Positions 46,661 to 54,208 of a DNA stretch of 64,000 nucleotides are shown here, piece by piece. The stretch is from Psychrobacter sanguinis (GTDB taxonomy: Bacteria > Pseudomonadota > Gammaproteobacteria > Pseudomonadales > Moraxellaceae). The DNA is taken from positions 558,001 to 622,000 of the forward strand of contig NZ_CP085990.1 of NCBI RefSeq assembly GCF_020736705.1, in the 5' to 3' direction. Every line of letters begins with the position of its first letter. Within the stretch, counting starts at the first letter, position 1. The position numbers and the translations under genes were made by a program. The notes beneath the pieces are model-generated. The model saw nothing but the letters and a program-made list of their open reading frames with translations, did not search any database and was not told the DNA's origin.

Positions 46661-47696
46661 CTCTATCATGCCATGTGCCACACTCAGCACACCTCCATCC
46701 TCTTATTCCAAGATCTGCTCTACCTCTCGGACTACTGTCACTTATTTCAAGGCAGCACGAGCAGGTCTGGGTAGTGTAACTTTCATTTACTATCTCAAGC
46801 TGACAACCTGCATACTTGCATTTATATTCCAGTTGTCGTTTAAGTTCAAACCATCCTGCATCGTATGTCGATTTAGCTAGGTTGGTTTTTTTAGTTGTAA
46901 ATGAGCGTGATTTAACATCACCAACCACAATTAAAGCATTATCCTTAACTAATTGGGTGGTGAACTTATGAATTAAGTCTAACCTTGTATTTTTTATTTT
47001 GGCGTGGATTGCTTTGACACGATTTTTATTCTTAGCACGCTGGGCTACTGCTAATTTATTCGCCCATTTTTGAGTCTGCTTAATAGTAAGTTTATCACCC
47101 ATTGAGGTAGTAGCAGACTCTTTTAAGCCCAAATCAATTCCAACGCTGCCCTTACCACTTACTTGCTTAGGAAAGTCTTTAACGGTAATACACGCATACC
47201 AACGATTACGACTGTCTTGTACTATCTCAAGCGTGTTAATTTGATACAAAGACAAATTGTAGCTATCGAATACATCGATGATGAGCTTTTGACCTTTAGT
47301 TAGGGATAGCTGTATGGTTGATCTAAGTGCCTTCTTACCTGTCTGCCTTGTTTGCAAATACTTGATAGCAGATTTCTTAAAAGGTATCCATCCCAATGAT
47401 TTACGTTTGGCATCCACACGATTGGTACGCCAGTTAAGTTTGGCTTTTTTAAATTGTTTACGTGATTTAGCGTGAGTCTCATTGATAGCCTGTAACGTCT
47501 GACTGTGTAATCCTAAATACTCACCGCTACCTTTGGTGTACTCATTTAGATCATAAGCACTAAAAAACTTACCGGTACGTTTTAGATGCTCAAAACTTAA
47601 CGCATTGACATAGTTCCACACGAAGTTTACTGAACTGCTTAGCTTGTTCAGCTCTTTTATGTGCTTGTCTTTGATGCGTAGTTTGAGTGTTTTCAT
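46590..47696 (-). CDS. tnpB: TnpB-family protein with altered RuvC-II site
   Basis: 368 residues. The N-terminal DNA/RNA-binding part covers about 1-180, followed by the RuvC core. RuvC-I is intact (D188 in VGIDLG) and RuvC-III too (D344/D346 in HDRDINAAKNI). The zinc ribbon is CSCC (312-315) and CAEC (336-339). At RuvC-II, where TnpB normally has E in I-E-D-L, the sequence is IVVGDVKS, with G259 in place of the glutamate. Nearby glutamates E284 and E290 (WFELKRQLEYK) might substitute, as proposed for TnpB groups with rearranged sites; otherwise the nuclease would be dead. ATG at 47696. The stop codon lies inside the element's end hairpin. Confidence 0.9.
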   Translation of the reverse strand: MKTLKLRIKDKHIKELNKLSSSVNFVWNYVNALSFEHLKRTGKFFSAYDLNEYTKGSGEYLGLHSQTLQAINETHAKSRKQFKKAKLNWRTNRVDAKRKSLGWIPFKKSAIKYLQTRQTGKKALRSTIQLSLTKGQKLIIDVFDSYNLSLYQINTLEIVQDSRNRWYACITVKDFPKQVSGKGSVGIDLGLKESATTSMGDKLTIKQTQKWANKLAVAQRAKNKNRVKAIHAKIKNTRLDLIHKFTTQLVKDNALIVVGDVKSRSFTTKKTNLAKSTYDAGWFELKRQLEYKCKYAGCQLEIVNESYTTQTCSCCLEISDSSPRGRADLGIRGWRCAECGTWHDRDINAAKNILAVGLGRLAVGIPSV

Positions 47697-47829
47697 ATGC
47701 TTAGTATGGCGAGGTTAATTTTGACTTACAACCCTTTAACGACTTCTTACGACAGTGTATGTCGCCTTATATCCACCCCCTGAAGTGGGTAATGCCAGTC
47801 AGTTAAGGCAAAAACTCCCTAAAAGTAAT

Positions 47830-47864
47830 AAAATAGCCCATCTAATAAGTAGATGGGCTATTTT
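47830..47864 (+). promoter_or_regulatory. Perfect 15-bp hairpin before the IS4 transposase start
   Basis: AAAATAGCCCATCTA (47830-47844), loop ATAAG, then the exact complement to 47864, ending in four T. It lies 3 bp before ATG 47868 and covers an alternative ATG at 47853. It may stop transcripts or ribosomes entering from outside, a known protective device of insertion sequences. Confidence 0.7.
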
Positions 47865-47867
47865 ACT

Positions 47868-48390
47868 ATGAGACTACAAGACGCTATTAATGAGACGCAT
47901 AAAAGGATTCCAGACACCCTAGAACAATTTAGTGAATTAATAGATCCTGACTGGATACAGCAGGCTTTAGAATATACGGGCAAAGCGAGCATTAGAAGAC
48001 GTAAGCTACCTGCCGAACACGTTGTTTGGATAGTCATCGGCACAGCTTTATATCGAAACCGTTCCATCTGGTATATCACAGAGCAAATGCGGCTTAATAT
48101 AGACTCACAGGCCTGCGTACCCAGCGCTGTGGTACAAGCAAGACAACGCCTCGGGCATGAGCCTCTAAAGCAGCTATTTCATCAACTAAGTGCTCACTAC
48201 CAAACAGAATCACGAGCCCAGCAGCAAGACTTCATGGGACTTAGCGTCCAAGCTGTAGACGGTGTCGTATACTCACTCCCATCCACTGATGAGAACCTTC
48301 AGCACTTTAGCTCAAGCAAAGGCAGAACTAAAGAGGCGCCCTATCCCCAAATGCGTTCGGTATGTCTGATCAATACTGACACGCATGAGG
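47868..48390 (+). pseudogene. IS4-family transposase, N-terminal half
   Basis: About 174 residues remain from ATG 47868 (MRLQDAINETHKRIPDT). The IS4 N-terminal domain is recognisable (LPAEHVVWIVIGTALYRNRSIWYITEQM), and the first catalytic aspartate is in QAVDGVVYSLP. The frame then reads KGRTKEAPYPQMRSVCLINT and runs into the IS3 end at 48391. The DDE second and third residues are absent, so it cannot be active. Beyond the IS3 element, a short frame near 49659-49705 followed by CTTAAATGA...GCATAA faintly resembles an IS4 right end, but I cannot confirm it. Confidence 0.82.
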
Positions 48391-48402
48391 TATAGTGGTC
48401 AA

Positions 48403-49218
48403 CTAATTTAGGACACCTGATAAGAGGTTTTTGTTAAAGTAGCGTTTCTCTTTTTCTAACGGTGTTAAATAGTCATTAAAACGGTGTGGTCTCACTGACT
48501 GATAATAGCCCCAAATATAATCAATAATGGCAGTCCGAGCTTCAGCAATATTCTCATAACCGCCCTTTGGCATCCATTCTGTTTTAAAGCTCCTGAAGAA
48601 CCTTTCAGTTGGCGCGTTGTCCCAACAGTTACCTTTTCGGCTCATGCTCTGCTTCATGCCATTACAACTTGCCACGGATTCAGCAAACTTCTTGCTAGTG
48701 TAATGGGTGCCTTGATCAGAGTGAAACAACACCCCACTTGGCTTTAAGCGCGACTGATACGCCATCTGCAGCGCTTTGGTTGTCAGCATACTGTCAGGCG
48801 AATCTGATACAGCAAAGCCAACAATACGACGAGCATATAAATCTAAAACGATAGCTAGGTAGCACCAGCCGCCTTTGATACGAATATATGTGACATCACC
48901 TGTCCAGACATGATTGGGCGCTGATGGGCTAAAATTACGGTTCAGTATATTGTCATGAGCTTTGTGTTCTTCATCAGCATGCTTATATTTATGCGTTTTC
49001 AATTGACAGCTTTTAAGCCCCATCTGCGCCATGAGTTTACCTGCTATATAGCGGGTCAGCTTGATGCCGTGTTCATTCATTAGTATAGCGGCAATGCTGC
49101 GAGCGCCTGCTGAGCGCTTTGAGTCGTTAAATATTTGGCGGACTAATGCTTTAGTTTTGACGGTTTCAAGGCTGATGGGCTTAGGCTTTAGTCCATAGTA
49201 GTAACTGCTCTTCATCAC
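48403..49218 (-). CDS. IS3-family transposase OrfB (integrase catalytic part)
   Basis: 271 residues as an independent frame. It carries the DDE integrase core: D in VWTGDVTYI, D in LFHSDQGTHYTS, and E in N-A-P-T-E-R-F-F-R-S-F-K. The HTH_21 segment RSAGARSIAAILMNEHGIKLTR precedes it. In practice the protein is probably made as an OrfAB fusion: after a -1 shift on the A-AAA-AAG site (49326-49332) the frame reads into orfB through a typical linker (SLIRQLAEQDKQVSKSLLCKLFGV). No inactivating change is visible, so this IS may be active. Confidence 0.9.
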   Translation of the reverse strand: MMKSSYYYGLKPKPISLETVKTKALVRQIFNDSKRSAGARSIAAILMNEHGIKLTRYIAGKLMAQMGLKSCQLKTHKYKHADEEHKAHDNILNRNFSPSAPNHVWTGDVTYIRIKGGWCYLAIVLDLYARRIVGFAVSDSPDSMLTTKALQMAYQSRLKPSGVLFHSDQGTHYTSKKFAESVASCNGMKQSMSRKGNCWDNAPTERFFRSFKTEWMPKGGYENIAEARTAIIDYIWGYYQSVRPHRFNDYLTPLEKEKRYFNKNLLSGVLN

Positions 49219-49280
49219 GCCAAACAGCTTGCACAGAAGGCTTTTACTGACCTGTTTGTCTTGCTCTGCAAGCTGTCTTA

Positions 49281-49592
49281 TTAACGATAGCCGTTCAGGC
49301 GGTCCAAGGCCAGCAGAGCAGAAGCCTTTTTTAGAATGTCGCGCTCCATAGTCAGCCGCTTAACCTGCTTACGCAGCTCTTGAAGCTCGCGCTGTTCATC
49401 CGTTAAAGCGTTGCCGGCTTTAGGTGCTTCGCCACTGATTTCTTGACGGTATTGACTCAGCCATTTCTGCAAGGTAGATTTACCTATCCCTAAGGAATTG
49501 GCCACGTCAGGTATGGTGCGGTTGTGATCAACAACTAAGCTAATCGCTTCTAATTTAAATTCTCGGGTATATTGATTGCGTTTGTTGGTCAT
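49281..49592 (-). CDS. IS3-family transposase OrfA (helix-turn-helix part)
   Basis: 103 residues. The N-terminal HTH_8/Tnp_1 domain is clear: YTREFKLEAISLVVDHNRTI, then VANSLGIGKSTLQKWLSQYR. A leucine-zipper-like segment follows (LQELRKQVKRLTMERDILKKA). The slippery sequence falls within I-L-K-K-A at residues about 86-90 and permits fusion to OrfB. ATG at 49592 has AAGGAAA upstream on the minus strand. It binds the element ends; the OrfAB fusion performs transposition. Confidence 0.9.
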   Translation of the reverse strand: MTNKRNQYTREFKLEAISLVVDHNRTIPDVANSLGIGKSTLQKWLSQYRQEISGEAPKAGNALTDEQRELQELRKQVKRLTMERDILKKASALLALDRLNGYR

Positions 49593-49657
49593 ACTATTTT
49601 CCTTCTTTGAGTTAGTATAACCTCTTAGCTGCTGTCCAATTTTATTATGCCACTACA

Positions 49658-50032
49658 GAATAGCAGGGCTAAAATAATAGGACTAGAAAGACAGCTTAAA
49701 TGAATTATAAAAGCATAATGAGTGCACCCGTCATCAGCTACAAGGGCAAGCAACATGGGTGTACATTACAACACTACCTACTTATGCATAAATTACAAAA
49801 AACATAAAAGGTTACAGGCGCTCAACTTGCAATTTGACCACTTTTGAGCTGTAATCAAAGGCTTAATATCGCTTATTAATAACTTTAATAACTCGTTAAT
49901 CCATTATCGACAAATTATTAAGAAGCTACTAAAGAGTTATTAGTAAGCGATTCACAATCGATGATATTAACAATATCCCTCTTACCGATATTAAAATTTT
50001 CTCATTTTTATATAAGGCAGTTGTCCTTCATT
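49658..50032. other. 375-bp spacer before rarA
   Basis: AT-rich, no gene. The first 60 bp may contain a decayed IS4 right end (see the IS4 pseudogene). The remainder presumably holds the rarA promoter; I see no strong hairpin or terminator. Confidence 0.5.
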
Positions 50033-51349
50033 ATGGCCAATAACAGCAGCAACCTTCCCTACTCTGACACCCCATTAGCCCAGCGCATGAGACCCAAAAC
50101 TTTAGAAGAGGTGATTGGGCAGACTCATCTCTTATCTCCTAGCGCTCCTATCCGCCGCTTTGTTGATCATGGTCATCTGCCGTCCCTTATTTTGCACGGT
50201 GAAGCGGGTATTGGTAAGACTACTATTGCCATGCTACTAGCCGATGCGGTAGGGCGTCCTTTTTATCCTTTATCAGCGATTAATACCGGGGTAAAGCAAC
50301 TGCGTGAAGTCTTAGATGCAGGGAGTAAACCTGGACAAGGAGGATTGGAATTTGCCGCACCTGTGGTCTTTATCGATGAGATTCATCGTTTTAATAAAGC
50401 CCAACAAGATGCTTTGCTAGGTGCAGTCGAGTCTGGCGAAATTACCCTAATCGGTGCCACTACTGAAAACCCTTCGTTTAGTGTTAATAATGCTCTACTG
50501 TCTCGTTGTCAGGTCTATCGTTTAGAGCCCTTAACTGAAGAGCAGATTGAGCAGCTGCTACAGCGTGCTATTAGCGAAGATGAGTTTTTATCAAAGCTAG
50601 ATATTAGACTGGAAGCAACACCACAGATTGCCAAACTTGCCCAAGGTGATGCTCGCAAATCTCTGAATTTATTAGAGCTAGCCGTACAGGCCTCGGATCA
50701 TAGCCAACAGCCCATTGTTATTAATGATGCCTTACTGTCCAGTGTGGCGCAAACGGCACTACAGCGCTATGACAAAGGCGGTGATCAACATTACGACATT
50801 ATCTCGGCGATGATAAAATCAGTACGTGGCTCTGACCCCGATGCTGCTCTATATTGGATGGCACGTATGTTAGTCGCCGGCGAACCGCCAGAGTTTATCG
50901 CCCGTCGCTTGGTTATTTTGGCCAGCGAGGACATCGGTAATGCCAATCCTAATGCTTTGTTGTTGGCCGATGCTGCCTTGCGGTCTGTAAAAATGATTGG
51001 CATGCCAGAAGCCCGTATTATTTTGGGTCAAGTGGTGGTCTATTTGGCTACTTCAGCCAAAAGTAACAGTACCTATTTGGCAATCAATAAAGCGATGCAA
51101 CTGGCTCAAAAAGACCAGTCGCCTGTGCCCTACCATTTACGCAATGGGGTGACCAAGCTAATGCAATCACAAGGCTATGGTGAGGGTTATGTTTATCCCC
51201 ATGACTACCCCAATCATTATCAGCCTCAACAGTATCTGCCGGATAATTTGGTGGGCACACAGTTTTATTATTATGCTGACAACCAACGCGAACAGCACAG
51301 TCTGAAATTTATGCAGTGGTTACAGTCACAGTCCACACCATCTAAGTAG
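50033..51349 (+). CDS. rarA: Replication-associated recombination protein RarA
   Basis: 438 residues from ATG at 50033 ([10 protein letters not shown]); the frame is open further left, but those residues do not look like the family. RarA/MgsA is an AAA+ ATPase of the clamp-loader clade that acts at stalled replication forks. Features: [20 protein letters not shown], Walker [13 protein letters not shown], Walker [19 protein letters not shown], sensor 1 [10 protein letters not shown], arginine finger SRC, sensor 2 [11 protein letters not shown], then the tetramerisation domain ([29 protein letters not shown]). The ribosome-binding site is weak (AAGG about 15 nt upstream). Confidence 0.94.
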   Translation: MANNSSNLPYSDTPLAQRMRPKTLEEVIGQTHLLSPSAPIRRFVDHGHLPSLILHGEAGIGKTTIAMLLADAVGRPFYPLSAINTGVKQLREVLDAGSKPGQGGLEFAAPVVFIDEIHRFNKAQQDALLGAVESGEITLIGATTENPSFSVNNALLSRCQVYRLEPLTEEQIEQLLQRAISEDEFLSKLDIRLEATPQIAKLAQGDARKSLNLLELAVQASDHSQQPIVINDALLSSVAQTALQRYDKGGDQHYDIISAMIKSVRGSDPDAALYWMARMLVAGEPPEFIARRLVILASEDIGNANPNALLLADAALRSVKMIGMPEARIILGQVVVYLATSAKSNSTYLAINKAMQLAQKDQSPVPYHLRNGVTKLMQSQGYGEGYVYPHDYPNHYQPQQYLPDNLVGTQFYYYADNQREQHSLKFMQWLQSQSTPSK

Positions 51350-51669
51350 CTGTTACTAAAAGACTTAAAGAAGCTGGACTTAAATAGATTGGTAGTTAAT
51401 AACCTTTAAATTTAAGTTACCTAGCCATAACGTCGACCTTAACTATATTGACTAATTGTTAGCTTATTACCGGTTAATCACGATTTTTCAATATCAACGA
51501 TTGAGTGCAGTTAATGGCACTCAGTCTCAGTTAGGGTTACAATGGTCAGCAGTCCTGCATGATTGGCAGTGAACACCCACATTTAAATCAAAAAAACTTG
51601 AATCAACAAACCAGCTTTTAACTTTCGTTATTTAACGAAAGCTATTGAATATATAAGAGAAAAATTCCC
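51350..51669. promoter_or_regulatory. 320-bp ribB leader with two hairpins
   Basis: Two perfect stem-loops: TGAGTGC/GCACTCA (51502-51508 and 51517-51523) and CTTTCGTT-ATTT-AACGAAAG (51622-51641). The second ends 28 bp before ATG of ribB. The conserved blocks of the FMN riboswitch, common before ribB in Gammaproteobacteria, are not seen. Confidence 0.5.
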
Positions 51670-52788
51670 ATGGCATTAGATAATATTAAAGACATCATTG
51701 AAGACATCCGCGCCGGTAAAATGGTCATCTTGATGGATGATGAAGACCGCGAGAATGAGGGTGACCTAATTATGGCGGCCACGCATGTCAATAGCGAAGC
51801 CATCAACTTTATGATTACTCACGCCCGCGGTTTGGTATGCTTAACCTTGACTGAGGAGCGTTGCCGTCGTCTTGAATTACCGTTAATGAGTGACCGTAAC
51901 GAAGCCAAATTTAGTACCAACTTTACGGTATCTATCGAAGCGGCTGAAGGCGTAACCACTGGTATCTCTGCAGCCGACCGTGCCCGCACCGTTCAAGCGG
52001 CGGTATCGGCCACGGCCAAAGCGGAAGATATCGTGCAGCCTGGCCATATCTTCCCGATTATGGCGCAAAAAGGTGGCGTCTTGCATCGTGCTGGTCACAC
52101 TGAAGCCGGTTGTGACTTGGCGCGTCTAGCCGGTCTTGAGCCTGCTGCCGTCATCGTTGAAATTATTAATCCTGATGGCACCATGGCCCGCCGTGATGAT
52201 TTAGAAAAGTTTGCCGCTGAACATGACTTAAAGATTGGTACCATCGCTGATTTAATCAATTACCGTATTGCCAATGAGCAGACTGTGAATGAAGTGAGCA
52301 AACGTCCTTTTGAAACCGACTTTGGTACGTTTACCCTGTATCAGTTCAAAGAGTATGGCGCTTCTGAAACTCATGTTGCTTTGGTGAAGGGCGATCTAAG
52401 CGAAGGCGTAAGTACCGTACGCGTTCATGGTTTCCATCCATTACGTGACTTATTTTCCGCCAAACGTGATGAAACTGGCCGTAGTGGCTGGAGTGTGCAA
52501 AGCTCTTTAAAAGAAATTAGCGAATCTGAGCGTGGCGTACTGGTATGGATTGGTAGCAATCAACCTGTAGATTTGGGCGAAGCGCTTGAGCGTGCCAGCA
52601 ACAATCAATCTATTTCTACCCTATCTAATCAGCCTTACCGTAGCATTGGTGTTGGCGCTCAGATTTTACGTCATTTAGGCGTGCGTGATATGCGTTTATT
52701 ATCGACGCCGCTTAAATTTAATGCCTTATCAGGTTTTGATTTAAATGTGGTGGAGTGTGTTGATTCACCTGACGCCCCAAATCGTTAA
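51670..52788 (+). CDS. ribB: 3,4-dihydroxy-2-butanone 4-phosphate synthase with degenerate GTP cyclohydrolase II domain
   Basis: 372 residues. The N-terminal DHBP synthase domain (1-205) is complete: ILMDDEDRENEGDLIMAA, the acidic D-x-E-D-R-E metal site, GVTTGISAADRA, and the RAGHTEAG loop. The C-terminal half (about 210-360) aligns with GTP cyclohydrolase II but lacks the zinc cysteines; the C-x-x-x-G-D...C-x-C-G region reads VRVHGFHPLRDLFSAK with no cysteine. It therefore probably makes only DHBP for riboflavin, and GTP cyclohydrolase II should be encoded elsewhere as ribA. This fused but half-inactive form is known in Gammaproteobacteria. ATG at 51670. Confidence 0.92.
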   Translation: MALDNIKDIIEDIRAGKMVILMDDEDRENEGDLIMAATHVNSEAINFMITHARGLVCLTLTEERCRRLELPLMSDRNEAKFSTNFTVSIEAAEGVTTGISAADRARTVQAAVSATAKAEDIVQPGHIFPIMAQKGGVLHRAGHTEAGCDLARLAGLEPAAVIVEIINPDGTMARRDDLEKFAAEHDLKIGTIADLINYRIANEQTVNEVSKRPFETDFGTFTLYQFKEYGASETHVALVKGDLSEGVSTVRVHGFHPLRDLFSAKRDETGRSGWSVQSSLKEISESERGVLVWIGSNQPVDLGEALERASNNQSISTLSNQPYRSIGVGAQILRHLGVRDMRLLSTPLKFNALSGFDLNVVECVDSPDAPNR

Positions 52789-52859
52789 TTCTCGATCCAA
52801 TTTAGTTTATTACTTAGTTCATTATTTAGTTGTCTAAGAGACTGGTTAGTTGACTAGAA

Positions 52860-52883
52860 GGCTGGCTTGATAAAAGGCCAGCC
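52860..52883. terminator. Weak stem-loop after ribB
   Basis: GGCTGGC (52860-52866) pairs with GCCAGCC (52877-52883). There is no T-run behind it, so it may be an incomplete terminator or an mRNA 3' end structure. Confidence 0.4.
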
Positions 52884-52946
52884 TAATCAAAAGCAGCTAG
52901 ATAAAATTTTTAATTCGGGATGGGCTAATTCTGGATATGTACAGCA

Positions 52947-53996
52947 ATGATTAAATCGTTAAAGCTTAAGCCAACTAACCTCTCAATCAAAGCATCAGAT
53001 CTGCTGCAATCTTATACTCCTCGATTGCAACAGGTTATAAGCTACGATGGCATGGCTATTCCTGTCACCGTGGTTGGTAATCCTGAAGCCCAGCCGGTAT
53101 TAATGCTTCATGCGTTTGGTATGGATGCCCGCCAATTTTTGCCTTTTGTATTGCTTTTAGCGGGTCGGTTTTGTTTTTATCTGCCCCACTTTCGGGGTTT
53201 CGGCTTAGCTGCAGACAATCCTACTTCTGAGTTTGACTTTATTGAACAGTATGCTAAAGATGTGGATCAGTTATTGACTCATATTTGCGACACCCATCAA
53301 GTGGCATCTGTTGATGTAGCAGGCATATCGATGGGTGCATTGGTGGCTTGGGCTCATTTTAACCGCTATGCCGATTCGCCGCAGCATTCAAAAATAGGTC
53401 GTTATTTAAATATTGATCAGTCGCCCACTGTGCAGAACCAATCGGATTGGCGCGGTGGTGTCTTCGGTGAAAAGCAAACTGAAGTGTTTAATCATTTTCA
53501 TCACGTATTACAGGCAACCCTACCTTATTTACCGAAACAAGATTTAGAGCAGCCGGGTTTAGAAGAACGACAAACCCTTGAATTTGCTCAGTTACCTTTG
53601 AAGGTTAAAAAACAGATTGTCGAGTTAGAGACTGCTTTCTCTTTAATGTCAGTACAGCGTTTGCCTTCTCGGTGGCTAATCAATAGCAGTGGTTATAAAC
53701 CCGCACGTGTGCTCGACCGTTATCAACATCCGACTTGGCAACAGAAACTGCGCGGTTTACAGGCCTACTTAGAATTACCTTATGATTATCGGCAGGCGCT
53801 AAGCTCTATTCAATCTCCACTAACCATGTTGATTGGTGGTCAGTCCCAGCTTTATGACCCCAAATGGCAGCATAAAGTAGCCGAAGGTTTGCCCCACGCA
53901 AATATTATTGAAATTGCCAAATCAGGTCATGCGATTCCTTTAGATGCGCCACTACAATTCTCCCGTGCACTTAAACAGTTTCTATTGGCCAGTTAA
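52947..53996 (+). CDS. Alpha/beta hydrolase
   Basis: 349 residues. The alpha/beta-hydrolase fold is indicated by VLMLHAFGMDARQF (oxyanion region), the nucleophile elbow G-I-S-M-G near residue 130 with the catalytic serine, an aspartate in the late strand (PLTMLIGGQSQLYD), and the histidine in KSGHAIPLDAP near residue 330. A helical cap of about 100 residues separates strands 6 and 7. The natural substrate cannot be read from the sequence; esterase, lipase and C-C hydrolase members all share these motifs. It is a single gene between ribB and the helicase gene. No signal peptide, so it is cytoplasmic. Confidence 0.85.
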   Translation: MIKSLKLKPTNLSIKASDLLQSYTPRLQQVISYDGMAIPVTVVGNPEAQPVLMLHAFGMDARQFLPFVLLLAGRFCFYLPHFRGFGLAADNPTSEFDFIEQYAKDVDQLLTHICDTHQVASVDVAGISMGALVAWAHFNRYADSPQHSKIGRYLNIDQSPTVQNQSDWRGGVFGEKQTEVFNHFHHVLQATLPYLPKQDLEQPGLEERQTLEFAQLPLKVKKQIVELETAFSLMSVQRLPSRWLINSSGYKPARVLDRYQHPTWQQKLRGLQAYLELPYDYRQALSSIQSPLTMLIGGQSQLYDPKWQHKVAEGLPHANIIEIAKSGHAIPLDAPLQFSRALKQFLLAS

Positions 53997-54208
53997 TGCG
54001 GTTCTTTTAATTGCGGTCTTTGAATGTCGCCTTCTGTGTCTAATAAATAGGTTTGAAAGATAGGCTAACAATGTTGTCTTTTAAGCAGGGCGATTATTGT
54101 TTATAGTTAGTTTATAATGGGTTTAACGGCGTTAATTTTAATATTGTTAATTCCGTTCGACCTTTTTGCGCCATTTTAAACCTATTCAATAGAGCCTGAC
54201 TGACCCTT

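Larger units (their letters stand above)
46573..47789 (-). mobile_element. Second lone TnpB element (IS200/IS605 superfamily)
   Basis: About 1.2 kb. The right end, on the minus strand, is the hairpin CCCCTCG-GTTTAG-CGAGGGG (46583-46602) followed by AGGAGGTCAA ending at 46573. The left end near 47773-47789 has a CCAC/GTGG stem and a second CGACA/TGTCG stem at 47750-47764. There is no TnpA. The left end abuts an IS4-type end exactly. Confidence 0.75.
47790..48390 (+). mobile_element. IS4-family element, left 600 bp only
   Basis: The end TAATGCCAGTCAGTTAAGG (47790-47808) is of the type known for IS4-family inverted repeats. The transposase starts at 47868. The element is cut at 48390 by the IS3 element; its catalytic second half is missing from the window. 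Confidence 0.75.
48391..49657 (-). mobile_element. IS3-family insertion sequence with orfA and orfB
   Basis: About 1267 bp. The ends TATAGTGGTCAACTAATTTA (48391) and, inverted, TGTAGTGGCATAATAAAATT (from 49657) are imperfect inverted repeats that continue to a shared TAAGAGG. orfA and orfB are on the minus strand with an A6G slippery site. No direct target duplication is visible at the edges (left flank ATGAGG, right flank GAATAG). Confidence 0.88.

Noticed and set aside
51350..51669. FMN riboswitch before ribB
   Set aside because: Looked for the conserved RFN blocks and did not find them; only simple hairpins are present.
52789..52860. Repeated TTAGTT motifs after ribB as a protein-binding array
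   Set aside because: The copies are short, irregularly spaced and AT-rich, and fit general sequence bias.
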